Assembly: GCA_034522155.1 (NCBI GenBank)
Contig: JAXHLP010000012.1
Location: forward strand, 124,001-188,000
Direction of reading: 5' to 3'
From: Salinilacustrithrix sp034522155
GTDB lineage: Bacteria; Actinomycetota; Acidimicrobiia; Acidimicrobiales; Salinilacustritrichaceae
DNA: 64,000 bases
Shown: piece after piece, positions 1-8,267 of the stretch
Numbering within the stretch: the stretch's first letter is position 1
How the letters are laid out: the number at the start of each line of letters is the position of its first letter
Position numbers and translations under genes: made by a program
The notes under the pieces: generated by a model
Seen by the model: the letters and a program-made list of their open reading frames with translations, nothing else
Databases searched by the model: none
What the model was told of the DNA's origin: nothing

Positions 1-800
1 CCTGTGGCCTGGGCCCCGGCCTCGAGGCAGGCGATCACCCGCGGTTTGAGCGCCTCGAGCCCGGCCTTGGTCGGCGATCGGATGAACCAGTGGGTCTGGG
101 CCCGCTCGGGAACGATGTTGGGCTTGTGGCCACCGTCGGTGAAGACGCCGTGCACCCGCTCCCCCGCATCGATGTGCTGGCGCAGCGCGGCGACGCCGTT
201 GTACCCGAGCACCGCGGCGTCGAGCGCGTTGGCGCCCTGCTCGGGGGCGGCCGCGGCGTGGGCGGCACGTCCGTGGTAGGTGGCGATGCACTGCTGGACC
301 GCGAGCGTGGTCATCCCCAGCAGGTCGGCGCCGGCGGGGTGGATCATGACCGCGGCGTCGACGTGGTCGAAGGCCCCGGCCCGGATCATGAAGACCTTGC
401 CACCGCCACCCTCCTCGGCCGGGGTGCCGAGGATCGACACCCGCCCACCGCACTCGTCGGCGATGGCGGCCGTGGCCAGACCGGCGCCGAGGCCGGCAGC
501 GGCGATGATGTTGTGCCCGCAGGCATGGCCGATACCGGGAAGCGCGTCGTACTCGAGGCACACGCCGATGTCGGGACCGCGGGAGCCGGCGCGGGACACG
601 AACGCGGTCTCGAGGCCGAACGCGTGGCGCTCGGCGGGGAGCCCCTCGGTGTCGAGCACGTCGCAGAGCAGGTCGTGGGCGTAGCGCTCCTCGAAGTTGA
701 GCTCGGGGTGGTTGTGGATGCGATGGGACACCTCGAGCAGCTGCTCGGCCCGGGCGTCGATGTCCGCGCCGAGGCGCATCTTGAGGTCGTCGAGATCCAC
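1..800 (-). CDS. M20-family metallopeptidase/amidohydrolase, 3' end cut by window edge
   Basis: The visible 265 residues match the N-terminal catalytic part of M20 (M20D-like) amidohydrolases, which hydrolyse N-acyl or peptide bonds with two metal ions. The metal-site signature EYDALPGIGHACGHN lies near residues 83-97, followed by TPAEEGGGGK. The start is a GTG at 798-800, chosen because a TACGCT hexamer ends 7 bases upstream; an ATG eight codons in is the alternative. The C-terminus runs off the window, so the dimerisation domain is incomplete. The substrate cannot be told from sequence. Confidence 0.85.
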   Translation of the reverse strand, partial: MDLDDLKMRLGADIDARAEQLLEVSHRIHNHPELNFEERYAHDLLCDVLDTEGLPAERHAFGLETAFVSRAGSRGPDIGVCLEYDALPGIGHACGHNIIAAAGLGAGLATAAIADECGGRVSILGTPAEEGGGGKVFMIRAGAFDHVDAAVMIHPAGADLLGMTTLAVQQCIATYHGRAAHAAAAPEQGANALDAAVLGYNGVAALRQHIDAGERVHGVFTDGGHKPNIVPERAQTHWFIRSPTKAGLEALKPRVIACLEAGAQAT

Positions 801-807
801 GCGTCGC

Positions 808-813
808 AGCGTA
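808..813 (-). promoter_or_regulatory. -10 element of leaderless promoter for the M20 gene
   Basis: TACGCT is followed by 7 bases and then the GTG start. It overlaps the edge of the dispersed repeat that fills this intergenic space. Confidence 0.6.
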
Positions 814-918
814 GGTCTGACCGGCCCGCCTTCGGCGGTCCCGTCAGGTCCTGCGGCTCGTTCCGACTCCGTCGTCACGTCGCCGTAGGTCTGATCCGTG
901 CGCCTTCGGCGGTCCCGT
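809..918 (+). repeat. Dispersed intergenic repeat, family A, copy 1, with internal direct repeat
   Basis: About 85 bases (809-895) align closely with 28337-28420 and in part with 49085-49135, 49571-49616 (inverted) and 54794-54835. The shared core includes TCCTGCGGCTC and TCGCCGTAGG. Within this copy a 34-base segment occurs twice, at 811-844 and 885-918, a 74-base period. It lies between the M20 start and the stop of the next gene and has no coding potential of its own. Confidence 0.75.
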
Positions 919-944
919 GGAGTCCAGAGTCCCGCGGGGTGGAG

Positions 945-1556
945 CTACACGACGACGTGGAGCGCGTCGGGCTCGATCCGGACCGAGAGGGCCCGTGCGG
1001 CGCCCACCGAGCGACCGTCGACCCACACCCGGGTGCCGCGGTCGAGATCGAACTGTGCGCCGGTGACGCGCCGCACGCTGATGTCGGGGTGCGGGAGGTG
1101 GGTGCCGGTGTGCAGCCGGGCACGCACCTTCCACCGCTCCCCCAGCGGCGGATCGGCGTCGAGCACGTCGAGGCGTCCGTCGTTGGGATGGGACCGTGGT
1201 GCCACGTTCCACCGCCCGAGGTACTGGGCGTTCATCACCGCGAGCACGCGGCCCCGCCAGAACGGGCGGCGCACCACCACGTGGGCCACGAAATGCCGGA
1301 GCACCCCGTCGACCAGCGCCTCGCCGACGTCGACGGGAAGCGTCTGCGCCTCGTCGCCCCGCAGCCGGGCCTCGTCGCCCGTGGCGCCGCAGGTGCGGGC
1401 CAGGTCGCCGCCGAGGAGGCCGAGCACGGGAGGATCCCGTCGGTCGCGGCGGGCAGCCCCCATCGCATCGCTGGCCTCGGCGTCGGTCCGGACGAGGACG
1501 CCGTCGTCGGGGAGCCGGCCGGGGTCGCCCCACCTCTCGTGCTTCTCGATCGTCAT
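945..1556 (-). CDS. Orphan C-terminal domain of DgkB/YegS-like lipid kinases (putative)
   Basis: The 203-residue product resembles the C-terminal beta-sandwich of bacterial diacylglycerol/YegS lipid kinases: RVLAVMNAQYLGRWNVAP, then a basic/acidic strand region and HLPHPDISVRRV near the end. The N-terminal nucleotide-binding domain with its GGDGT motif is absent, so kinase activity is not expected. The ATG overlaps the helY stop by 4 bases (ATGA), so translation is probably coupled to helY. The family match is from memory of the pattern; the role is unknown. Confidence 0.6.
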   Translation of the reverse strand: MTIEKHERWGDPGRLPDDGVLVRTDAEASDAMGAARRDRRDPPVLGLLGGDLARTCGATGDEARLRGDEAQTLPVDVGEALVDGVLRHFVAHVVVRRPFWRGRVLAVMNAQYLGRWNVAPRSHPNDGRLDVLDADPPLGERWKVRARLHTGTHLPHPDISVRRVTGAQFDLDRGTRVWVDGRSVGAARALSVRIEPDALHVVV

Positions 1557-4204
1557 GTCGGGTCGGACTCGAGCTCCACGGTGGCGGCCACCACGCCACG
1601 CTCGAGCGCGCCGACGGCGCGTCGCGCGGTGGCCCGTGTGGCCTCGGCCGGGGCGAGCTGGCCGATCTGGCGGACGAGGTCGATGAGCTGACGGATGGTC
1701 CGCACGAAGTCCCCGCCGGTGATCTCGATGCCACCCTCCTCGAGCAGCTCGCCCAGACCTTCGCCGGCGCACCACTCATGGGCGAGCCCGGCGAACGCGT
1801 GGTCGCCGCTGGACGACTCCGGCAGCCCGAGGTCGGCTTCGTCGACGGCGATGCGATTGGCCAGTCGGTCGATCTCGTGGCAGCGGTCGAACACGGTCCG
1901 GGACGGGTAGCGGGGCTCCGGGGGCGCGCCGGGTGCCCGGTGCTCGTAGACCAGAACCGACGCGACCGCCGCGAGTTCGGGCGCGTCGAGACCGTCGAAG
2001 CACCCGGTGACGATCGCCTCGGCCACCACGAGCTCGGCTTCGTGGTACACGCCGGCCAGCAACTCGCCTCGTTCGGTCACCGACCAGCCATCGACGTAGC
2101 CCCAGCGCTCGAGCACCCCGAGGACCCGGTCGAACTGCTCGCCGAGGCTGCCCGTGCGGTCGTCGATGCGACGGGTGAGCTGGCGTAGCTCGTGGCGGAG
2201 ACGGTCGGCCCGGTCGAGGGCGCGGACGTGCTCGTCGGCGCGGGGGCAGGCGCCCACCGGGTGATCGGCGGCGTGGCCGGCCGGGCGGTCGGCCAGCGGC
2301 GTGTCGGCGAGGCGCTCGGCGACGGCGTCGCGGAACGCGTCGTCGGCGGGCTGGAACGGCTCGGGCAGCGTGACCGAACCGAGCACCGACGGCGGCCGGC
2401 GGAAGTCGGGCATGCCGAGCACCACCTCCGCCGCGTCGGCGGTGACGCCCTTGACGCGGATCCGTTCGCCGGACCGGTTGGCCACCGACAGCACGGCCAC
2501 CCGGGGCTCGTCATCGACGGCGATCACGTCCCCCGGGGTCAGCGACTCGAGTCGGGAGGCGAGCCGGCGCCGACGCTCACGCCTCGACCCCTGCCCCTGG
2601 AGCAGGTCGCGGTATGCAGCCACGTCACCGTGGTCGCAGGTGGCCCCGGCGATGGCGTCGTCGAGGGCCTGCTGGCGCTCGGCCACGCGACGTTCGGAGA
2701 CCACCACCGCACGGTCGGCCTGGTACTGGGCCAGCGACTGGTTCAGCAGCCGGTGGGCGGTCTCGGGGTCGTGGCGCCGCACCAGGTTGACGGCCATGTT
2801 GTAGGTCGGCCGGAACGCCGACCGGAGCACGAAGTCACGGCTGGCGGCGAGCCCGGCGATCTGGGCGAAGGTCACGAACGGCGACCACAGCACGATTGCC
2901 GTACCGTGGTCGTCGATCCCACGCCGGCCGGCCCGCCCCGTCAGCTGGGTGTACTCGGACGGGGTCAGGAACTCGCGCCGTTCCCCGTTGAACTTGGTCA
3001 TCCGTTCGATCACCACGGCCCGGGCCGGCATGTTGATGCCGAGCGCCAGGGTCTCGGTGGCGAAGACGACCTTCACGAGGCCCTCGACGAAGCAGGCCTC
3101 GACCGCCTCCTTGAACGGTGGGACGTGGCCGGCGTGGTGGGCAGCGATGCCGGCTTCGAGTCCGGCCATCCACCTCCGGCCGCCGAGCGTCTCGAAGTCG
3201 GTGTCGCTCAGCGAGGTGAGGTGACGATCGACGATGGTCCGGATCCGGCGTCGCTCGCTGGCCGAGGTGAGCGACAGGTTGGCCCCCACGCAGGCGCGGA
3301 CCGCGTCGTCGCACGCGGCCCGGCTGAAGATGAACACGATCGCGGGCAGCAGGTCGCGTTCGGCGAGCAGATCGACGACCTCGAGCCGGTTCGGAGTGAA
3401 CCACCGCCGGCGCTGCTTGCTGCGTGCCCCGCCACGTCCTGATCGGCCCGACTGGCGCTCGCGCTCGGCGTCGAAGCGTTCGCCCTCCGGATTCGACCGG
3501 CCGTCGACGAGGGTCTCGATGAGCCGGAGCCGTCCCCCACCGGCCTTGTCGCCGACGAGGTAGGTGTTGGCCAGCTCGACCGGCCGTTCGTGCTCGACCA
3601 CCACGTCGGTGTGGCCGCGCACCGTGCTGAGCCACTCGCCGATCTCGGCGGCGTTGGAGACCGTGGCCGACAGGCACACGAGCTTGACGTGTTCCGGGAG
3701 GTGGACGATGACCTCCTCCCAGACCGGACCCCGGAACGTGTTCTGGAGGTAGTGCACCTCGTCGAGCACCACCACGCCCAGGTCGTCCAGTGAGCGGCCC
3801 GCGTAGATCATGTTGCGGAGCACTTCGGTGGTCATCACGACCGCCGAGGCGTCGCCGTCGACGGTGTTGTCACCGGTCAGCAGCCCGACCCGGCCCGCGC
3901 CGTACCGGTCGCGCAGCTCGCCGAACTTCTGGTTCGACAGCGCCTTGATGGGCGTGGTGTAGAAGGCCCGCAGGCCCCGGTCGAGCGCGTCGGCGACCGC
4001 GTATTCGGCGACCACGGTCTTGCCCGCGCCCGTGGGTGCGGCCACCAGGACCGAACGGTCGGCGTCGATCGAGGCCGTCGCCCGGCGCTGGAAGTCGTCG
4101 AGCGGAAAACCGAGGTCGTCCGTCAACGCCCGGACGTGAGGACGCTCTTCCGAGGCGAGGGTGTCGGACGGGTGTCCGTCGTTCGGGCGTTCGGCGGCGG
4201 CCAT
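1553..4204 (-). CDS. helY: Ski2/Mtr4-type DEVH-box RNA helicase HelY
   Basis: This 883-residue ATP-dependent helicase has Walker A APTGAGKT at about 56-63, DEVH at 148-151, an SAT motif, the motif V stretch LGINMPARAVV and motif VI QLTGRAGRRG. A DSHCT-type C-terminal half follows. Size and order fit actinobacterial HelY, relatives of Mtr4/Ski2 RNA-remodelling helicases. Its ATG overlaps the tatC stop by one base (TGATG). The tatA-tatC-helY order is conserved in mycobacteria (Rv2094c-Rv2092c), which supports the name. The cellular substrate is not established from sequence. Confidence 0.93.
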   Translation of the reverse strand: MAAAERPNDGHPSDTLASEERPHVRALTDDLGFPLDDFQRRATASIDADRSVLVAAPTGAGKTVVAEYAVADALDRGLRAFYTTPIKALSNQKFGELRDRYGAGRVGLLTGDNTVDGDASAVVMTTEVLRNMIYAGRSLDDLGVVVLDEVHYLQNTFRGPVWEEVIVHLPEHVKLVCLSATVSNAAEIGEWLSTVRGHTDVVVEHERPVELANTYLVGDKAGGGRLRLIETLVDGRSNPEGERFDAERERQSGRSGRGGARSKQRRRWFTPNRLEVVDLLAERDLLPAIVFIFSRAACDDAVRACVGANLSLTSASERRRIRTIVDRHLTSLSDTDFETLGGRRWMAGLEAGIAAHHAGHVPPFKEAVEACFVEGLVKVVFATETLALGINMPARAVVIERMTKFNGERREFLTPSEYTQLTGRAGRRGIDDHGTAIVLWSPFVTFAQIAGLAASRDFVLRSAFRPTYNMAVNLVRRHDPETAHRLLNQSLAQYQADRAVVVSERRVAERQQALDDAIAGATCDHGDVAAYRDLLQGQGSRRERRRRLASRLESLTPGDVIAVDDEPRVAVLSVANRSGERIRVKGVTADAAEVVLGMPDFRRPPSVLGSVTLPEPFQPADDAFRDAVAERLADTPLADRPAGHAADHPVGACPRADEHVRALDRADRLRHELRQLTRRIDDRTGSLGEQFDRVLGVLERWGYVDGWSVTERGELLAGVYHEAELVVAEAIVTGCFDGLDAPELAAVASVLVYEHRAPGAPPEPRYPSRTVFDRCHEIDRLANRIAVDEADLGLPESSSGDHAFAGLAHEWCAGEGLGELLEEGGIEITGGDFVRTIRQLIDLVRQIGQLAPAEATRATARRAVGALERGVVAATVELESDPT

Positions 4205-4983
4205 CAGGTGCGCCGCGCCTCGGCCTTTTGCCTTCGTCGGTCGATCAGCATCCCCGCCAGGATGGCGATCTCGTAGAACAGGTACATCGGGATCGACAGG
4301 ATGGCAAGGCTGTACGGGTCGCCCGAGGGCGTGATCACCGCGACGAGGACCACGATCCCGACGATGGCGTAGCGGCGGAAGCTGCGCAGGGTGGACGTCT
4401 CGAGGATCCCGGCCATCTGCAGGAAGATCAGGACGATGGGGAACTCGAAGCCCACGCCGAACGCCAGCATCATGTAGGTGACGAGCTGGAAGTACGGCGC
4501 CGGTCGGAACTGCGTTTCGAACCCCTCCCCGCCGATGTTGATGAGGAAGTCGAGCGCCCGGGGCAGCGTGTAGTACGCGAGCACCGCGCCCAGCACGAAC
4601 AGGACCAGGCCGCTGATCACGAACGGGACGGCGTAGCGCTTCTCGTGCTTGTAGAGCCCTGGGGTCACGAAGCGCCAGATCTGCCACAGGATCACCGGCA
4701 TGGCCAGGGCGATGCCGGTGTAGCCGGCCATTCGCAGGCGAACGGAGAAGATCTCGAGCGGCTCGGTCTGGAGCAGCCTGCAGTCCTCGTCGGTGGAGCC
4801 CTGGAGGTCGCAGTACGGATCGACGAGCAGGTCGAAGAGGACGGGGTACAGGAACCAACCGGCGAGCGCGCCGACGACCACGGCAGCCGCGATCTTGATG
4901 ATGCGGTCGCGGAGCTCGGCGAGGTGCGCGAGCAGTGGCATCCGCCCCTCGCTGTCGTCGGTCTCAGCCATCTTCTCGGCCAT
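4204..4983 (-). CDS. tatC: Twin-arginine translocase core subunit TatC
   Basis: TatC is the membrane receptor for twin-arginine signal peptides and exports folded proteins. The product (259 residues from the ATG at 4981-4983) has the N-terminal signature MPLLAHLAELRDRI and about six hydrophobic segments. Periplasmic loop 1 carries two cysteines (PYCDL, DEDCRLL), and the signature PVILWQIWRFVTPGL is followed by FGVGFEFPIV. A GTG directly upstream (4984-4986) and a later ATG (4971) are other possible starts. It lies 44 bases after tatA and overlaps helY. Confidence 0.95.
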   Translation of the reverse strand: MAEKMAETDDSEGRMPLLAHLAELRDRIIKIAAAVVVGALAGWFLYPVLFDLLVDPYCDLQGSTDEDCRLLQTEPLEIFSVRLRMAGYTGIALAMPVILWQIWRFVTPGLYKHEKRYAVPFVISGLVLFVLGAVLAYYTLPRALDFLINIGGEGFETQFRPAPYFQLVTYMMLAFGVGFEFPIVLIFLQMAGILETSTLRSFRRYAIVGIVVLVAVITPSGDPYSLAILSIPMYLFYEIAILAGMLIDRRRQKAEARRT

Positions 4984-5027
4984 CACGTTTCCACGGCACT
5001 GCTCGTCGGTGGCGGGCCGGCACCCGT

Positions 5028-5414
5028 TCAGGACGCGGCGGCGGTGGAGTCGTCGTCGTTCGACGACGTGGACTCCCCGGAAGCTTCGGCGCCGACACCG
5101 TTCTCGGATGTGTCCCCAGCCTCGAGCGCGGCCTCGGCCGCCTCGAGCTCGGCGTGGGCTGCGGCCCGAGCCGCGCCCGGATCGGGGGTCGACGACGGTG
5201 GGGCGGCGTCGTTGGCTCGGCGCTCGGCATCGGCCTCGCGCTCGGCGTCGTCGAGCGCGCCGCGGAGGTCGGTCTGGAAGCCCTGGGACATGCGCCGGAG
5301 CTCACCGGCCACCTGGCCGACCTGGCGGATGGCACTGGGCAGCTTGTCGGGTCCGAGGAAGATCAGCGCCACCAGAGCGATGACCAGCAGCTCCATGCCG
5401 CCGACGTTGAACAT
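5028..5414 (-). CDS. tatA: Sec-independent translocase TatA/TatB-family subunit
   Basis: This 128-residue protein has one N-terminal membrane helix (MELLVIALVALIFLGPDKLP) ending in the Gly-Pro hinge, an amphipathic helix (SAIRQVGQVAGELRRM), then a long charged, Ala/Glu-rich tail. The Glu near residue 8 and the GPDKLP hinge look more like TatB, while gene position next to tatC fits the single TatA-type subunit of actinobacteria. No second small Tat gene is visible here. It is the first gene of tatA-tatC-helY and starts at an ATG with a leaderless promoter. Confidence 0.87.
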   Translation of the reverse strand: MFNVGGMELLVIALVALIFLGPDKLPSAIRQVGQVAGELRRMSQGFQTDLRGALDDAEREADAERRANDAAPPSSTPDPGAARAAAHAELEAAEAALEAGDTSENGVGAEASGESTSSNDDDSTAAAS

Positions 5415-5421
5415 GCAACCG

Positions 5422-5427
5422 AGTGTA
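5422..5427 (-). promoter_or_regulatory. -10 element of leaderless promoter for tatA
   Basis: TACACT, 7 bases, then ATG. No Shine-Dalgarno sequence is present between it and the start. Confidence 0.65.
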
Positions 5428-5465
5428 CCGGCGGGGCCTCGCGGCCCGAGCCTCCCGGCACGGGC

Positions 5466-5843
5466 CTACAGACGGTTGCCGGAGGGGTCCCGACCGGAAT
5501 CGCCTCGGTGTCCGTCACCCATCTGGATGACTCGTTCGAACCAGTCGTCGTGTTGCAACTCGTGGTGGAAGTCGAGCAGGTCGTCGTGGGTGAACGCCGG
5601 CCCGGTCGACCGGCGCTCGGACAGCTCGAGGGGTGCGGTCCACGTCGTCATCGTCACGCCCGAGGCCAGCAACAGGTCGACGACCCGTGGCTCGGCGTCC
5701 TTGACGACGGCCATGTCGCACCGGGGGCAGTGGAACACATACGTGCCAGCGTTGTCGTCGGCGCAGACGCGCACCTCGACATCGCACACGCGAAGCTCGA
5801 CGTCGCCGCAGTCGGCGCAGCTCGCTCGAATCCGTGTAGCCAA
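5466..5843 (-). CDS. Small zinc-ribbon protein, function unknown
   Basis: The 125-residue product has a zinc-ribbon-like pair of motifs, CADC near residue 8 and CPRC near residue 38, spaced by beta-rich sequence with two further cysteines. The C-terminal half is acidic with FHHELQHDDWFERVI. The start chosen is a TTG at 5841-5843 preceded by GGGAGAGGG, a good ribosome-binding site; an open frame continues upstream but looks non-coding. It sits between the divergent GDPD gene and tatA. The metal-binding cysteines suggest regulation or nucleic-acid contact, but that is inference. Confidence 0.65.
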   Translation of the reverse strand: MATRIRASCADCGDVELRVCDVEVRVCADDNAGTYVFHCPRCDMAVVKDAEPRVVDLLLASGVTMTTWTAPLELSERRSTGPAFTHDDLLDFHHELQHDDWFERVIQMGDGHRGDSGRDPSGNRL

Positions 5844-5946
5844 TGGTCCCTCTCCCTTTGTTTCCCTACACCAGGGAGGATCGGCACGTTCGGGCGGAGG
5901 CTTGAGCGATTCCTGCATGTCCTGGGGCGGCTGCCAGGCTTGCCGC

Positions 5947-6651
5947 ATGCCGCGCGTCGAGCCTCTTCGCCGGCCGAGGATCGGCTTCGCCCACCGTGGT
6001 GCGCGGGCCCACGCGCCCGAGAACACGCTCGAGGCGTTCGAGCTGGCACGGCGCCTCGGCGCGAGCGGCCTCGAGAGCGATGTCTGGGTCACCGCCGATG
6101 GTGTCGCCGTGCTGGATCACGATGGTGTCGTCGGTCGGTTCCGGCGTCGCCCCATCGCCGACCTGGCACGGGCCCGGCTCCCCCAGCACATCCCCGCGCT
6201 GGCCGAGCTGTACGAGCAGGTGGGAACCGACCTGCCGCTCTCTCTCGACGTGAAGGACCCCGCGGCGTTCGAGGCGACCATCCGCGCTGCGGTCGAGGCG
6301 GGTGCGCTCGATCGGCTGTGGCTGTGCCACCCCGACTGGAAGCTGGTGGCGACCTGGCGTGCCCGCAACGAGGGTGTGCACCTCGTCGATTCCACCCGGC
6401 TCCACAAGATCAAGGAAGGTCCCGAGCGGCGAGCCATGGCGCTGCGCGACGCCGGCATCGAGGCGATCAACATGCACCACACCGACTGGACCGGTGGGCT
6501 GACCACGCTCTTCCACCGCTTCGGGATCGAATGCTTCGGTTGGGATGCCCAGCTCCCACGCATCCTCGAGCGGGTGCTGCTCGCCGGTGTCGACGCCGTG
6601 TACTCGGACCACGTCGACCGGATGGTCGACGCCCTCGACCGGGTCGGGTGA
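5947..6651 (+). CDS. Glycerophosphodiester phosphodiesterase family protein
   Basis: GDPD enzymes hydrolyse glycerophosphodiesters to glycerol-3-phosphate and an alcohol. The 234-residue product has FAHRGARAHAPENT near residues 14-27 with the catalytic His, the metal-site ESDVW, LDHDG with the second His, and LSLDVKDP. It ends VDAVYSDHVDRMVDAL, as expected for the last strand and helix of the TIM barrel. There is no signal peptide, so it should act in the cytoplasm. It is the only plus-strand gene in this section and ends 10 bases from the lepB stop. Confidence 0.85.
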   Translation: MPRVEPLRRPRIGFAHRGARAHAPENTLEAFELARRLGASGLESDVWVTADGVAVLDHDGVVGRFRRRPIADLARARLPQHIPALAELYEQVGTDLPLSLDVKDPAAFEATIRAAVEAGALDRLWLCHPDWKLVATWRARNEGVHLVDSTRLHKIKEGPERRAMALRDAGIEAINMHHTDWTGGLTTLFHRFGIECFGWDAQLPRILERVLLAGVDAVYSDHVDRMVDALDRVG

Positions 6652-6661
6652 TGGCCGTGTC

Positions 6662-7282
6662 TCAGATCAGGCCGAAGTCGTTCACGGGCCAGACGATGAT
6701 GAACGCCGTGCCCACGATGTCTTGCTGGGGGATGAACTTGAAACGCCGGGAGTCGTCGGAGAAGTCCCGGTTGTCGCCCATCACCCACACGTGGCCCTCG
6801 GGCACCGTCTCCTGGGCGAAGGTGGAGGTCGTCACCCCGGTGTCGAGGTAGTTCTCGTCGAGCGGTGCGCCGTTGATGTACACCTGGCCGTCTCGCCCCT
6901 CGACGGTCTCGCCGGGCAGCGCCACCACCCGCTTGATCAGCTCGGAGATGCCGTCGGGTCCGGTGCCACCGGGACGGTCGAAGACGATGATGTCGCCGCG
7001 GTCGATGTCGCTGACGTCGTCGTCGAGCTTGTTGACCAGCACCCGATCGCCCTTCACGAGGGCTGGCACCATCGACTCGGACGGGATGTAGAACGCCTGG
7101 ATCAGGAAGGTCTTGACGACCAACGCCACCACGAGCGCGCCGACGATGACCGCGACCCACTCGATGGCCGAGCGCGCCGACCTCGACAGCCCGTGGCGCG
7201 GCGGTTCGTCCGACCCACGGAGCTCGTCGGGGACGGTCGTGTCGGCGGGCTCGGCCGGCCCCGGCGATGTGGGGTGGGTCAC
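6662..7282 (-). CDS. lepB: Type I signal peptidase
   Basis: This membrane-bound protease cleaves signal peptides from exported proteins. The 206-residue product has a Pro-rich cytoplasmic tail, one membrane segment (about 41-58) and box B YIPSESMVP with catalytic Ser70. The general base is Lys117 in ELIKRVVALPGE, and box E is VMGDNRDFSDDSR. It starts at GTG 7280-7282, supported by a TACACT 9 bases upstream. Location close to tatA/tatC fits export functions. Confidence 0.93.
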   Translation of the reverse strand: MTHPTSPGPAEPADTTVPDELRGSDEPPRHGLSRSARSAIEWVAVIVGALVVALVVKTFLIQAFYIPSESMVPALVKGDRVLVNKLDDDVSDIDRGDIIVFDRPGGTGPDGISELIKRVVALPGETVEGRDGQVYINGAPLDENYLDTGVTTSTFAQETVPEGHVWVMGDNRDFSDDSRRFKFIPQQDIVGTAFIIVWPVNDFGLI

Positions 7283-7291
7283 AGCCGTTCG

Positions 7292-7297
7292 AGTGTA
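7292..7297 (-). promoter_or_regulatory. -10 element of probable leaderless promoter for lepB
   Basis: TACACT lies 9 bases before the GTG, slightly longer than the usual 6-8 in this window, so a leader of one or two bases is possible. Confidence 0.5.
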
Positions 7298-7322
7298 CGA
7301 GCTTGACCCGGCGGCCCCGCGG

Positions 7323-8267
7323 TCAGCGGCCGTAGCGGGCCAGGATCCGTGCTGCCGCGTCGGCGCCGGCCTCCTGGAGGTCGTCCGGGCCGTCGAACGG
7401 CACTGCCGTCGGCCCGAGACGAAGCAACAGGCGCTCGAGCCACGGGCGCGCACTGACCACCAGCCGACACCGGATGCGGCCGGAGGGCAGGTACTCGACG
7501 TCGCTGGTCGGGTACTGCTCGATCAGCCACGCGTCCTCGCCGTCGATCTCGAGCCCGACCGTGGGCAGATCCGAGGTCGGCGAGAACGACGAGGGCTCGC
7601 CGGGGACCTCGCCGGGCTCGAAGTTCTCGCCCGTGGGCGTCGCCGCGTCGATGCGGTCGAGCCGGAACACGCGATGCTCCCCCGTCGCTCGGCAGTGGGC
7701 GTCGAGGTACCACGCGCCGTCACGCTCGAAGAGCCGCAGCGGTTCGACGTCGCGCTCGGTGTGCTCGTTGCGGGCGTGGCTGAAGTACGAGAGGTGGACG
7801 ACCGTCGAGCTGGCGATGGCCTGATCGAGGGTCCGATGGAGCTCGGCAATGGCGGGATCGAGCACCACGGCCAGGTCGTCATCGAGGTCGACACCGAGCA
7901 CCGCGGCCACCTTGGCCACGCCGCGGGCCAGGGCGCCGTCGGGATCGTGGCCGGGCTGCGCTGCCGCGATGACGCCGGCGGCCAGGATCGACAGCGCCTC
8001 GTCGCGCGAGAGGCGCAGCGGCCGCTCGAAGAAGTTCGTGTAGTCGATCGACACGTGCTCCTCGTCGATGTCGACCTCGATCAGGCTGTCGGGCGTGTAG
8101 GGGTACAGGCCCACGAGCAACACCACGCCGAGGTCGGCTGCGAGCTCGTCGGGTGTGATGTCGAAGCGCTCGCACACCTCGTCGACCCGGGGCCGGTCGC
8201 GCGCCGCGATCCACGGGACCATCGACAGGATCCGACCCAGGCGGTCGGTGGCGCTCGGGCGCGCCAT
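7323..8267 (-). CDS. pafC: WYL-domain DNA-damage regulator PafC
   Basis: This is the second of two adjacent WYL proteins, 314 residues. It has an N-terminal winged-helix region (RLGRILSMVPWIAARDRP), a central WYL/Sm-fold segment (VVHLSYFSHARNEHTERDVEPLRLF) and a C-terminal WCX-like extension. In mycobacteria PafB and PafC form a heterodimer that activates most of the LexA-independent DNA-damage response. The ATG overlaps the pafB stop by one base (TGATG), so equal production is likely. Order pafB-pafC-tatA-tatC-helY matches Mycobacterium except for the inserted lepB, GDPD and zinc-ribbon genes. Confidence 0.86.
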   Translation of the reverse strand: MARPSATDRLGRILSMVPWIAARDRPRVDEVCERFDITPDELAADLGVVLLVGLYPYTPDSLIEVDIDEEHVSIDYTNFFERPLRLSRDEALSILAAGVIAAAQPGHDPDGALARGVAKVAAVLGVDLDDDLAVVLDPAIAELHRTLDQAIASSTVVHLSYFSHARNEHTERDVEPLRLFERDGAWYLDAHCRATGEHRVFRLDRIDAATPTGENFEPGEVPGEPSSFSPTSDLPTVGLEIDGEDAWLIEQYPTSDVEYLPSGRIRCRLVVSARPWLERLLLRLGPTAVPFDGPDDLQEAGADAAARILARYGR

